Virus record (IMG/VR): IMGVR_UViG_3300025132_000153
Location: 1-33,214 of that record
Source: a virus
Direction: 5' to 3' (one strand)
DNA length: 33,214 bases
The notes below the pieces were generated by a model, which was given only the letters and a program-made list of their open reading frames with translations, made no database searches and was not told the origin of the DNA. Positions 1 to 8,442 of the stretch are shown piece after piece. The translations under genes were made by a program, and so were the position numbers. The number at the start of each line of letters is the position of its first letter. Position 1 is the first letter of the stretch.

Positions 1-44
1 TTCATTAGCTTGAATAAAATCAAAAACAAATCAAGAGGGTTATC

Positions 45-428
45 ATGGCGCATGGTGGGTTTAGGCCAAACGCTGGACGGAAAAAAGGATCATTAAACGC
101 AAAGACGCAAAAAATAGCAGAGCGTTGCTTTGAGGAAGGCATAACGCCGTTAGAGTATATGCTCAACGTTATGCGCGATCCAACACAGGAATTTGATACT
201 CGCATGGATGCCGCTAAAAGTTGCGCTCCATATATGCATCCTAAATTAGCCAGCGTGGAACAGAAAGTTGAAGCAGAGGTAAACGGAACAATCTATGAAT
301 GGCTCACAGGAACAGTGGCAGACATTGGGCAAAGCGTGGCAGACGAATCCAGCGATGTTCGTGGAACAAGCGTTAGGGGCAACGCCAGAGATATGGCAAC
401 AGGAAGCACTGTTAAGTCTATGCACTAA
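45..428 (+). CDS. terS: Terminase small subunit (putative)
   Basis: A 127-aa protein that probably recognises phage DNA for packaging. Its N-terminus GGFRPNAGRKKG matches the basic GGxRxGAGRKKG opening common in small terminases. A helical segment follows (about residues 20-75). An SD-like AGAGGG lies upstream of the ATG. The last 45 residues are Gly/Ser/Thr-rich and lie entirely in the 134-base overlap with the large terminase gene, so that tail may be shaped by the other frame. Position directly before a clear large subunit supports the call. The family is too diverse for motif-level proof. Confidence 0.75.
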   Translation: MAHGGFRPNAGRKKGSLNAKTQKIAERCFEEGITPLEYMLNVMRDPTQEFDTRMDAAKSCAPYMHPKLASVEQKVEAEVNGTIYEWLTGTVADIGQSVADESSDVRGTSVRGNARDMATGSTVKSMH

Positions 429-1677
429 TGACCGCATAGCGGTACGGTCAGGACACGGCGTAGGAAAGTCAGCATTTAGTGCTTGGGCTATCCTTTGGTG
501 GATGTATACCAAATCACCAGCAAAGGTTGCTGTGACGGCTCCTACAAGCCACCAGCTACAAGATATTCTGTGGTCAGAACTTGCGACATGGCACAGGAAA
601 ATGCCCAAAGAGTTGCAAGAGTTATTTGAATTGACTGCAACACGATTTTATCTGAAAGCCCAGCCTGATACATCGTTTAGTGTGCCAAGGGTAAGCCGTC
701 CAGAGAAGCCAGAAGCATTCCAAGGTTTTCATAGTGACAACATGCTGTTTATCATCGATGAGGCATCTGGGGTCGATGATGTTATTTTTGAGGTCGGCCA
801 AGGAGCGATGTCAACCAAGGGCGCAAAGACGCTGATGGTGGGCAACCCGACAAGAACCAGCGGCTATTTTTACGATGCTTTTAACAGCCATAGATCAAAG
901 TGGTGGACAAAGCGTGTCAGTTGCGAAGACAGCACAAGGGTCGATCCATCGTTTATAGATGAAATGGCGTACAAATATGGCGTTGACAGTGCCATCTACG
1001 CTGTGCGTGTGCTTGGTGACTTCCCAGAACAGTCTGATGACGCAATTATTTCTTTATCGCTTTGTGAAGCGGCAATAAGGCGTGACGTTGATGTATTAGA
1101 AGGTCAGCCAACATGGGGCGTTGACGTTGCCAGATTTGGCGATGATGCAACGGCATTAGCAAAGCGCAAAAGGAACACATTGCTAGAACCTGTGAAAAGC
1201 TGGCGCAACAAATCTGTAACTCAAGTAGCAGGGATCATCATTGACGAATATTTGCAAACAGCAGTTTCAGAACGGCCTAATAAAATTTGCGTGGATAGCA
1301 TAGGCATTGGTGCTGGAGTGGTGGATATTTTGCAAGACGAAGACTTGCCAGCCGTTGGCATCAATGTGGCAGAGAGTCCTAGCGTTAGAGCAAGGTACAT
1401 GAGGCTAAGAGATGAACTTTGGTTTAGGGGCCGCGAATGGTTAGAAAGCCGCGACTGCAAGATGCCAGATGATGGCGATTTAATTGGCGAACTCACAGCC
1501 CCAAAATACCAAATGACAGCAAGTGGCAAAATACAAGTTGAGCCAAAGGACAAAACCAAACAGCGCATTGGTGGCTCACCTGACTTAGCTGATGCGTTTC
1601 TACTTACCTTTGCAAGCCCAGATCATAGGCCCAGTGAAGAACAATTTTACGAAACCGACTACTTTGAGGATAGCTAA
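295..1677 (+). CDS. terL: Terminase large subunit
   Basis: A 460-aa packaging motor, an ATPase joined to a nuclease that pumps DNA into the prohead through the portal and cuts it. Walker A is SGHGVGKS (residues 52-59) and Walker B with its catalytic Glu is LFIIDEAS (151-158). The C-terminal RNase H-like nuclease shows acidic residues at D277 (GVDVARFGDD), D334 (CVDSIGIGAG) and D430/D433 (GSPDLADAF). The start at 295 has only a distant AGAGGT; Met21 at 355 is an alternative, but the family usually has a short segment before WQQE, so the longer form is preferred. The gene overlaps the small-subunit gene by 134 bases. Confidence 0.95.
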   Translation: MNGSQEQWQTLGKAWQTNPAMFVEQALGATPEIWQQEALLSLCTNDRIAVRSGHGVGKSAFSAWAILWWMYTKSPAKVAVTAPTSHQLQDILWSELATWHRKMPKELQELFELTATRFYLKAQPDTSFSVPRVSRPEKPEAFQGFHSDNMLFIIDEASGVDDVIFEVGQGAMSTKGAKTLMVGNPTRTSGYFYDAFNSHRSKWWTKRVSCEDSTRVDPSFIDEMAYKYGVDSAIYAVRVLGDFPEQSDDAIISLSLCEAAIRRDVDVLEGQPTWGVDVARFGDDATALAKRKRNTLLEPVKSWRNKSVTQVAGIIIDEYLQTAVSERPNKICVDSIGIGAGVVDILQDEDLPAVGINVAESPSVRARYMRLRDELWFRGREWLESRDCKMPDDGDLIGELTAPKYQMTASGKIQVEPKDKTKQRIGGSPDLADAFLLTFASPDHRPSEEQFYETDYFEDS

Positions 1678-1719
1678 ATGTACGGAAAGAAAAAAGGCAA
1701 AGGCGGCAAAAAGAAATGA
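1678..1719 (+). CDS. 13-residue lysine/glycine micro-protein
   Basis: A tiny reading frame encoding 13 residues, seven Lys and four Gly after Met-Tyr. It is preceded by a well-placed SD, GAGGA at 1666-1670, seven bases before the ATG. Its stop overlaps the next start as ATGA. The ribosome site and the coupling argue that it is translated. It could be a small basic DNA- or RNA-binding peptide, or serve mainly to couple translation of the next gene. Function unknown. Confidence 0.5.
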   Translation: MYGKKKGKGGKKK

Positions 1720-1892
1720 CGCAAACAGTGATAAGTTGGCAGAGCGTTGTCTTGGAAGCTGACCGCGATTTCTATGAGAAGTCACGAAGGCCGTGGGTGT
1801 ACAAGTTTGGCAAGCCAAGCAATGCAACCGATAGTCATGGCCGTGGGCGTTATGTGATCCAAGGCGAGGCCGCACCAAGTCAGCCCAAATGA
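1716..1892 (+). CDS. Small hypothetical protein (58 aa)
   Basis: A 58-aa protein coupled on both sides: its ATG overlaps the stop of the 13-residue ORF, and its TGA overlaps the ATG of the next gene at 1889. It is Trp/Tyr/Arg-rich in the middle (RRPWVYKFGKP) with a Gly/Arg turn-rich end. I do not recognise a family. Lying between the terminase and portal genes, it may be an accessory to packaging or head assembly. Confidence 0.6.
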   Translation: MTQTVISWQSVVLEADRDFYEKSRRPWVYKFGKPSNATDSHGRGRYVIQGEAAPSQPK

Positions 1893-2233
1893 CAGAAAAT
1901 ATTAACGTCTATCGTGACACAGCAAAGATGCCTACGCCTGATGAGGTAAACATGGCATCTAGGGCCGCCGCAACACTTGACAGCCATTACAAGGGTTACA
2001 AGTGGCAAGTGGCGTTAAGAGATGGCATTGCTATTGTTCGCAATCAAGCACTATCGCCAGATCATGGCTATTTCATCAATCTCAGCCAAGAGCCTGATTT
2101 TGAGAAGGCTGTAATGAGGGCTGGCGGTGAGATATTAGAGCGATCAAAAATAGCACGAAACAGATTTGATTTATCAGCTTACGCCGATGCGGCAGATAAA
2201 GCATTTCACAATATTGGTAGCAGACCAGAATAA
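1889..2233 (+). CDS. Hypothetical protein between terminase and portal (114 aa)
   Basis: A 114-aa soluble protein with no signal peptide or membrane segment. It has an N-terminal helix around residues 17-35, a short strand-like segment (WQVALRDGIAIVRN, 39-52) and a helical C-terminal third. It starts within the stop codon of the preceding small gene, so it is probably translationally coupled. Unrecognised. Its position suggests a late, packaging-linked role, but nothing in the sequence proves that. Confidence 0.65.
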   Translation: MTENINVYRDTAKMPTPDEVNMASRAAATLDSHYKGYKWQVALRDGIAIVRNQALSPDHGYFINLSQEPDFEKAVMRAGGEILERSKIARNRFDLSAYADAADKAFHNIGSRPE

Positions 2234-2245
2234 AGTGAGAAGCCA

Positions 2246-4366
2246 ATGCGTATTACAGATGGTGACGCTGATTCCAAATTGATGGATTACGATGCTGACC
2301 AAGACGAAGTAACGATGGATTCAGAAGACGATACCGATTGGCTTGATCTGGCAAAAAACTGTTATGACACTGCGATTGATTATGTGCAGTCTAGCCACAG
2401 GGATGACTGGGAACGATCCATCAACCTGTTCAACAACGAACATCCGTCTGGCTCAAAATACAACTCAGACGCATTTAAAAGACGCTCACGGCTCTTTAGG
2501 CCAAAAATACGATCTTATATAAGGAAAAACGAAGCAACGACTGCACAGGCGTTTTTTAGCACTCAGGACGTTGTTAATATTTCGCCACAAAATGATAACG
2601 ATAAACAGCAATTAGCGTCAGCGGCGATTATTCAAGAATTATTAAACTATCGACTGCAAAAAACGATACCATGGTTTCGCACTGTTATTGGGGCAAGACA
2701 GACAGCGGACATCTATGGCATCACTGCCGCCAAGATTTATTGGAAATATCAGGAAGCAGAAGACGGCGAACAGCCTGTGATGGATGAAATGGATATGCCA
2801 ATCATCAATCAGGACGGCGATCTGGAAGTTGAGCCACGCATGGTTGTGGTGGAAGACAGGCCAGCGATAGAACCTATCGAGCCAGAAAATATTTTGTTTG
2901 ATCCAGCGTCAGATTGGCTAGACCCAGTAAATAGCAGTCCATACCTTATCGTCAGACGGCCAATGTTTGCCATTGATGTTAAGGCGATGATGACAACAGA
3001 TAACCCGAAAAGCGGTCAGCCAGCTTGGAAAGAGTTGGATGATGCAACGCTGAAAATGGGCCAAGAAATGGACGAAACAAACCTTGATGATGCAAGGCAT
3101 TTGTTTGATGGGCCAGACAGAACATCTAGCGATGCGCCAATAGACGATTATGAGGTTCTATTTGTGCATGAGAATTTCGTTAAGCGTGGGGAAACGGATT
3201 ATCAATATTACACACTAGCAACAGCCGCATTGCTTACTGATCCTGTGCCAGTGTCAGAAATCTATCTGCATTGTAAAAACGGTGATCGTCCTGTTGTGGT
3301 TGGCTTTAGTAATGTTGAAGCGTTTAAGCCGTATCCATCTAGCCGTGTTGAGATGCTTGGCAGTCTACAGCAAGAGGCAAACGACTTAGCAAACCTACGC
3401 ATGGACGCATTGAAGTTTAGCCTAACGCCAATGGTTAAGGTGCGGCGTGGCAACAAAGCACTTGTGCCAGCGTTGACGAACAGATCACCAGCTAAAGTTA
3501 TCACAATGGATGATCCAGCCACAGACGTTGTGGAAATGGCTCCACCACCAGTAAACAGTCAGGCTTATGCGGAGCAAGACCGTATCAATGCAGATTTTGA
3601 TGATCTGGCTGGCAATTTTAGCGGTGGTTCTGTTAGCAGTAACAGGCGCATGAATGAAACTGTTGGCGGTATGCACTTGCTATCTGGTGAAAGCAACTTG
3701 CTAACAGAATATGACTTGCGTGTATTCTCAGAAACGTTTGTTGAGCCTGTGTTACGTCAAATGGTGCATCTAGAGCAAGCGTATGAAACGGACGCTGTGA
3801 TCTTAGCAATCGCGGCAGAGAAAGCAGACTTGTTTCAAAAGTATGGCATCAACCAGATTACAGACGATCTATTGCAGGGCGAGTTGACAGTAACGGTTAA
3901 CGTTGGTGTTGGCGGTACTGATCCAATGATGCAGGGCCGCAAGTTCTTGATGGCGATACAATCGTTTCAACAGCTTGTCGCGCCACTTGTGCAAGTTTAT
4001 GGCCCTAACGTCCTAGAAACATCTGGCGTACAAGAAATAGCAAAAGAGTTATTTGGCAAAGCTGGTTATAAAGACGGTCAACGGTTCTTAAACTTTAAAA
4101 ATGAGCAAGGTGATGATCCAAGAATTGCCCAGTTGCAAGCGCAGATAGGACAATTAGGACAGGCATTGAAAGCCACACAAGGCCAGCTACAAGACAAGAA
4201 CCTTGATAGACAAATCAAGATGGCAGAAGCCCAGATGAAGGGCCAGATGGACGTTAAGAAAGCTGAAATGGACGTACAAGGCAAAGCCGCACTTGCAGAG
4301 CAAAACTTTAAACTTGATTTAGCAAGGGCGCAGTTGTTACCGACTAAAAACGTCAATGTGATGTAA
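2246..4366 (+). CDS. Portal protein
   Basis: A 706-aa protein forming the ring at the capsid vertex through which DNA enters and leaves, and to which terminase and then the adaptor dock. The N-terminus is acidic. The segment RSRLFRPKIRSYIRKNE (about residues 80-96) is typical of large P22/SU10-style portals. A proline-rich stretch follows near 205-225 (RPAIEPIEPENILFDP), then a Met/Gln-rich helical C-terminus (about 620-690) predicted to form the barrel or coiled coil. Its size fits podoviral portals rather than the shorter HK97 type. Its stop overlaps the next start as TAATG. Confidence 0.9.
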   Translation: MRITDGDADSKLMDYDADQDEVTMDSEDDTDWLDLAKNCYDTAIDYVQSSHRDDWERSINLFNNEHPSGSKYNSDAFKRRSRLFRPKIRSYIRKNEATTAQAFFSTQDVVNISPQNDNDKQQLASAAIIQELLNYRLQKTIPWFRTVIGARQTADIYGITAAKIYWKYQEAEDGEQPVMDEMDMPIINQDGDLEVEPRMVVVEDRPAIEPIEPENILFDPASDWLDPVNSSPYLIVRRPMFAIDVKAMMTTDNPKSGQPAWKELDDATLKMGQEMDETNLDDARHLFDGPDRTSSDAPIDDYEVLFVHENFVKRGETDYQYYTLATAALLTDPVPVSEIYLHCKNGDRPVVVGFSNVEAFKPYPSSRVEMLGSLQQEANDLANLRMDALKFSLTPMVKVRRGNKALVPALTNRSPAKVITMDDPATDVVEMAPPPVNSQAYAEQDRINADFDDLAGNFSGGSVSSNRRMNETVGGMHLLSGESNLLTEYDLRVFSETFVEPVLRQMVHLEQAYETDAVILAIAAEKADLFQKYGINQITDDLLQGELTVTVNVGVGGTDPMMQGRKFLMAIQSFQQLVAPLVQVYGPNVLETSGVQEIAKELFGKAGYKDGQRFLNFKNEQGDDPRIAQLQAQIGQLGQALKATQGQLQDKNLDRQIKMAEAQMKGQMDVKKAEMDVQGKAALAEQNFKLDLARAQLLPTKNVNVM

Positions 4367-5784
4367 TGGCTGAGTTGCCGCCGCTTGCTCAAGTACAACA
4401 AAGGCAATTAGTGCCTTACAATAATGCAGGGCAAGTGCCAATAGCTGGAGTCAATGGCGGTGGTGAACTTGCTACGTTGGCGCAAGCAATTGGGCAAGGA
4501 GCCACAAGTATAGCGCAAGGCTTTGAACCGTCCACAATGGCTATGCGGTATCAAAACGCAATGAATTACGCACCTATGAGCAACACAGAGCGTTTGCTTA
4601 CAATTATGCCAGCCGCCGATATTATTGGTGGCGGTTTTTTGGCAGGGGCAAAAGTTCCACGAAACGCATTAGCTTCTAATGCTGTTAGGCGTGAGGGTGC
4701 AGAGACATTGCCAGAAGTTGAAGAAATTATAGCTTATCATGGTTCGCCGCATAACTTTGACAAGTTCCAAATGGATAAACTTGGGACAGGCGAAGGGGCG
4801 CAAGCATACGGTCATGGGTTGTATTTCGCTGATTTAGAAAAAGTGGCTGGTGAATATGAAAAAGCATTAACCCCAAGAGATTTAGATTACGAAGAATGGT
4901 TAATGGGGAAATACAAACAAGCGGAGAATGCTCAAGATTATAATAGGTTAGATATGTATGAAAGAGCGTTGTTGCACGATAAACCGTCAGATTTTAGAAG
5001 CATTGCAGATGATGCAGATTATGATGATGATTACAGAGCGTTGGCATCTGAAGTAGCAGATGAGATTGAAGAATATGGGCCTAAGTTTGGGGCAACGTAC
5101 AAAGTATCAATCCAATCAAAACTAGATGATATGTTAGATTATGATGCTCCTATTTCTGAACAAAGTGAAAAAGTGCAAAGAGCGTGGGAGAAATTAGCAA
5201 AAAGTAAAATAGGGAAAAGGGCCAAGCATGTTTTCACTGATATACAAAATGCTGATGGTACGTTTTCCCCTGTTGGAAATGATTTCTTGCGTGTCTTTTC
5301 TGAAGGATTTGAAGACGTAAATAAAATTGATATGACAGATTATAAACAGCATGTTTCAAATTACAGAAAAGCCGCAACCGAATTTTTGAAAAAAGAAGGA
5401 ATAACAGGCATTAATTATTTGGACGGTAATTCAAGGGGCTTGCCTTACGAAATAAAATTGTCCACTAAACAAGGGCCATATGATACAGAAAAAATCACAG
5501 CAAGTTCCAAAAAACAAGCGGAGCAATTAGCCAGCGAGTACAAAGAAAAAGGATTTGGGGCAGAAGTCGTAAAAACTGGCACACATAATTACGTTGTTTT
5601 TGATGAAAACCTGATAAAGATTTTAGCCAAATATGGCATTGTTGGCGGTGTAGGGTTAGCCGCCGCAAACGAATTTAGTTCACCAGCACAAGCAGATAGC
5701 TACCCTAACTATATGCCGCCACAGGCTCCAGAATTAGACGCTAACCCTGTGCAACCAAGAACAATGCGTCCAAATGAGGCATAA
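4366..5784 (+). CDS. PARP-like ADP-ribosyltransferase (ART-PolyVal type)
   Basis: A 472-aa protein with the recognisable phage polyvalent-protein ART signature: AYHGSPHNFDKF (residues 123-134) holds H125, and YGHGLYFAD (148-156) holds Y153, matching the PARP pattern HGS...GKGIYFAD. The third motif, NYVVFDENLIKIL (408-420), corresponds to EYIVYD in PARP1, but the catalytic Glu position is N408, as in many mono-ADP-ribosylating enzymes. Before it sits GINYLDGNSRG (348-358). Small hydrophobic segments occur near residues 85-94 and 424-434. It probably transfers ADP-ribose from NAD+ to a host target. Sitting between the portal and scaffold genes, it may be packaged and injected (inference). The central part, 4850-5640, is visibly AT-richer than its neighbours. 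Confidence 0.8.
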   Translation: MAELPPLAQVQQRQLVPYNNAGQVPIAGVNGGGELATLAQAIGQGATSIAQGFEPSTMAMRYQNAMNYAPMSNTERLLTIMPAADIIGGGFLAGAKVPRNALASNAVRREGAETLPEVEEIIAYHGSPHNFDKFQMDKLGTGEGAQAYGHGLYFADLEKVAGEYEKALTPRDLDYEEWLMGKYKQAENAQDYNRLDMYERALLHDKPSDFRSIADDADYDDDYRALASEVADEIEEYGPKFGATYKVSIQSKLDDMLDYDAPISEQSEKVQRAWEKLAKSKIGKRAKHVFTDIQNADGTFSPVGNDFLRVFSEGFEDVNKIDMTDYKQHVSNYRKAATEFLKKEGITGINYLDGNSRGLPYEIKLSTKQGPYDTEKITASSKKQAEQLASEYKEKGFGAEVVKTGTHNYVVFDENLIKILAKYGIVGGVGLAAANEFSSPAQADSYPNYMPPQAPELDANPVQPRTMRPNEA

Positions 5785-6074
5785 TGACAGTTGACGATGA
5801 TTTACTAGCATTAGCTAAACTTGGTTTAGATGTTGAAGCAGAGTTAAACACACCATTATTTAAATACGTTCTGGGCCGCATGGTAGAGCGTGTAGATGAC
5901 CTAAAGGACAAGCTGGTAGATTTAGACCCAGAGGAAGAAACATCAAAGATAAGACGCATACAAGCAGAGATACAACGCTTTAGCTGTATGCAAGAAGACA
6001 TCGAGCAAATCGTTAATGATGGCAGACAGGCGCATCGTGAAATGCTTGACAAGGAACAGATCACCGATCTGTAG
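5784..6074 (+). CDS. Small helical protein before scaffold (96 aa)
   Basis: A 96-aa, highly charged, probably all-helical protein with heptad-like Leu/Val/Ile spacing from about residue 25 to 85 (KYVLGRMVERVDDLKDKLVD). Its ATG lies in the TAATG junction with the ADP-ribosyltransferase gene. No membrane segment or enzyme motif is seen. Position between portal-side genes and the scaffold suggests a head-assembly helper. Not recognised as a named family. Confidence 0.65.
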   Translation: MTVDDDLLALAKLGLDVEAELNTPLFKYVLGRMVERVDDLKDKLVDLDPEEETSKIRRIQAEIQRFSCMQEDIEQIVNDGRQAHREMLDKEQITDL

Positions 6075-6108
6075 GCTGATAGCCTAAACACCAACCCAAG
6101 GAAAAAAT

Positions 6109-7215
6109 ATGTCAATGGAGGAAACTACCCTCAGTAATGAGGATGTCGAACCAGACGTAAAGGAGTCAGAAACTACGGCTCCTGAGTATGACGTTTCCGC
6201 AAATCCAAGAGATGCAATCGAGGATGAATTAGCGGCAAAACGTCTAAACGAAATTGAGAGCGAGTCAGATGGCGAGTTCTCAGAAGCCCAAGATGATGAA
6301 GAATTGCAAGCCGATAGCGAAACCGAAAGCCCACCCAGAGATGGACGGCAAGAAGTGCGCGACTCTAAGCCAGCAACAGAATCAAGTTCGACAGGCGATC
6401 AATCGCGGAAACTCAAGTTAGTCGTAAATGGCGAAACTAAAGAGTTAACCGAAGCGGAAGTAATAGCCCTAGCGCAGAAATCAGATTCCGCTGACAGACG
6501 TTTCCAAGATGCGGCGGCGGCTTTGCGTCAAGCTAATGAAATGAAAGTTCAGCTTGAACAGCAACAGCAAGCACCACAGGAAGCAGTACAGCAACAACCA
6601 CAACAGGCATCTACCACTGATGATGATGCTCTTGTGCAAGCGTTGATGTATGGCGAGGAAGCTGACGTTAGGAATGTGGTTGCAACATTGCGAAATGGCA
6701 ATAATGGTCAACAAGCATCCCCCCAACAAATGGCGATGATGGCGGCTAAAATTGCACAGGAGCAACTTGCACAGCAACAGGTACTTGCCAATGCTTTGGA
6801 AGAATACCCTGAGGTCAAGAATGATCCGATACTGCAACAAGTTGCAAGTCGGTTCTATTTGGATGAGGTCAAGCAAGACTTAATGAATTTAGGATATACG
6901 GAACAACAACTGAATGCCGCTGATGTCAAAGGATGGAATGAGCGTCATGCAGAGGCCAGAAGAAAAAACTATGGCTCCGTTAGATCGTATGACCAACTTT
7001 TAAGGACTGCTGGTGCTAAAGCCAGAGATTGGAAAACAGGGGGTTCAGCAACACCAACTGATGGCCTAGCTGAAAAGCAAAGTCGTAAAGCTGGCGTGGC
7101 AAAACAACCGCGATCAATTAGTGCGGCAACTCCCAATCGGGGAGAACCTAGACCTCTAACTCAAGCGGATATTATCCGCGAAGAAAGAGAGGCTAGGAAT
7201 TTGCCAGTTTATTAA
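6109..7215 (+). CDS. Scaffolding protein (putative)
   Basis: A 368-aa protein placed directly before the major capsid gene, where scaffolds normally sit. Residues 1-95 are strongly acidic and disordered. Residues 100-127 form a compact segment (LKLVVNGETKELTEAEVIAL). A Gln-rich helix follows (about 135-168), then more helix. The last 60 residues are basic (AEKQSRKAGVAKQPRS region), as expected for a capsid-binding end. The acidic/helical/basic layout is the basis of the call, since scaffolds diverge rapidly. SD-like AAGGAAAAA precedes the ATG. Confidence 0.75.
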   Translation: MSMEETTLSNEDVEPDVKESETTAPEYDVSANPRDAIEDELAAKRLNEIESESDGEFSEAQDDEELQADSETESPPRDGRQEVRDSKPATESSSTGDQSRKLKLVVNGETKELTEAEVIALAQKSDSADRRFQDAAAALRQANEMKVQLEQQQQAPQEAVQQQPQQASTTDDDALVQALMYGEEADVRNVVATLRNGNNGQQASPQQMAMMAAKIAQEQLAQQQVLANALEEYPEVKNDPILQQVASRFYLDEVKQDLMNLGYTEQQLNAADVKGWNERHAEARRKNYGSVRSYDQLLRTAGAKARDWKTGGSATPTDGLAEKQSRKAGVAKQPRSISAATPNRGEPRPLTQADIIREEREARNLPVY

Positions 7216-7238
7216 CGCCAATTTAGGAGGCTACAAAA

Positions 7239-8198
7239 ATGGCTGGACAATTATGGTCTACCAACGCTAAAGGCGGTTATTTGTATGCTGACGAACTGAG
7301 TTCAGTTCTACGCATGGAAGTTCGCGCGTCTACGAAATTCCGTCAGTTCTGTGATGCCAAGGATTTTTCTGATAAGGGACTCCACAACGGTAGCAGTGTG
7401 ACATGGAATGTATACAGCAAGATGGCAACGAAAGGCGCACAGCTTGTTGAAACTACTGCAATGCCAGAGACTAACTTTACCATTGCACAAGCAACCGCAA
7501 CAGTTACTGAATGGGGCAACACTGTTCCTTTCACCAGCCTTACGGATTACTTTGGTAAACACTCTGTAACGGAAGTCACCAGAAACGTACTTTCACGCGA
7601 TTGCCGTGAGGTGCTAGACAGTGAAGCAGAGTCAAAATTCAAATTGACTAAGCTAAAATATGTTGCAACTGGTGCGGCCGCTTCAACAGGTACGCTTTAC
7701 GTCAATGGTACGGCTACTGGTAACAACAACATTGCTCTTAACAAGGCTCACGTTCGTAAGATTAGTGATCTGATGAAAGAGCGTAACATCCCTGCATATC
7801 AAAGCGATGATTACATTGCTATTGCAAGGCCAACGACTTTCAGAGACTTGAAAGACGAGCTAGAGCAAATTGACCAATATACCGTTACTGGTTATCGCAA
7901 GATTACCAATGGCGAAGTTGGCCGCTTTGAAGCAGTGCGCTTTGTAGAGCAAACTCAAGTCCTAGCTGGTAATGCTAGAGATGCAACTGGCTGGACTACT
8001 GGTAAATCTGATTGGTGCTATTTCTTTGGTGCTGATACGGTTGCAGAGGTCATCTCAATGGCTCCAGAAATCAGAGGGAAAATCCCAACTGATTATGGTC
8101 GTTCAATGGGTATGGGCTGGTATGCTCTGGAAGGCTTTGGTCTTGTTCATTCCGATGCAACAAACGCTCGAATTGTCGAGTGGGCATCTGCCGCTTAA
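7239..8198 (+). CDS. Major capsid protein (N4-gp56-like family)
   Basis: A 319-aa coat protein that self-assembles into the icosahedral shell around the scaffold. The N-terminal pattern (LWSTNAKGGYLYADELS, then KFRQFCDAKDFSDKGLHNG) and the IARPTTFRDLKDELEQI segment look like the N4-gp56 coat-protein family with an HK97 fold. The perfect SD AGGAGG at 7225-7230, the strongest seen in the window, fits a protein needed in hundreds of copies. It follows the scaffold with a 23-base gap and is followed by a small coupled gene and a terminator. Confidence 0.9.
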   Translation: MAGQLWSTNAKGGYLYADELSSVLRMEVRASTKFRQFCDAKDFSDKGLHNGSSVTWNVYSKMATKGAQLVETTAMPETNFTIAQATATVTEWGNTVPFTSLTDYFGKHSVTEVTRNVLSRDCREVLDSEAESKFKLTKLKYVATGAAASTGTLYVNGTATGNNNIALNKAHVRKISDLMKERNIPAYQSDDYIAIARPTTFRDLKDELEQIDQYTVTGYRKITNGEVGRFEAVRFVEQTQVLAGNARDATGWTTGKSDWCYFFGADTVAEVISMAPEIRGKIPTDYGRSMGMGWYALEGFGLVHSDATNARIVEWASAA

Positions 8199-8210
8199 AG
8201 GAGGATTAGC

Positions 8211-8393
8211 ATGGCAATATTAAGACAATCTGGTCGTGGCAAAACCACCATTATGGAGGCTTGCCCACCTGAGAATGCTTCTACTGCTGGCACAATGCCA
8301 GATAAAAGCAATATTAAATTTGCTGGAGTTGCTGACAAAACGCCTTATGGCTCTATGGCAACAAAAGCCAAAATGACTTACAGCGGTAAGTAA
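8211..8393 (+). CDS. Small capsid-linked hypothetical protein (60 aa)
   Basis: A 60-aa, Ser/Thr/Ala/Lys-rich protein with no hydrophobic segment, starting 12 bases after the capsid gene stop with a strong SD (AAGGAGG). Directly after its stop lies the terminator, so it is the last gene of the head operon and is probably made at a level close to the coat protein. That suggests a capsid decoration or cement protein, but I recognise no family. Confidence 0.65.
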   Translation: MAILRQSGRGKTTIMEACPPENASTAGTMPDKSNIKFAGVADKTPYGSMATKAKMTYSGK

Positions 8394-8399
8394 CAGAAA

Positions 8400-8430
8400 A
8401 GGGGCTGGTTAATTCCAGCCCCTGATCTTT
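8400..8430. terminator. Bidirectional Rho-independent terminator between convergent operons
   Basis: A stem GGGGCTGG (8401-8408) pairs perfectly with CCAGCCCC (8415-8422) across a six-base loop. An outer A-T pair joins 8400 and 8423. It is followed by GATCTTTTCT on the + strand and preceded by AGAAAA, which reads as TTTTCT on the minus strand. It therefore can end both the rightward head operon and the leftward cassette whose last stop is at 8443. Confidence 0.9.
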
Positions 8431-8442
8431 TCTAATTTGTTT

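Noticed and set aside
246-608. 120-aa minus-strand frame across the terminase overlap
   Set aside because: Antisense to two well-supported genes, with no SD, promoter or recognisable protein features.
7972-8223. 83-aa + strand frame inside the capsid gene end
   Set aside because: Out-of-frame shadow of the major capsid gene; no independent ribosome site.
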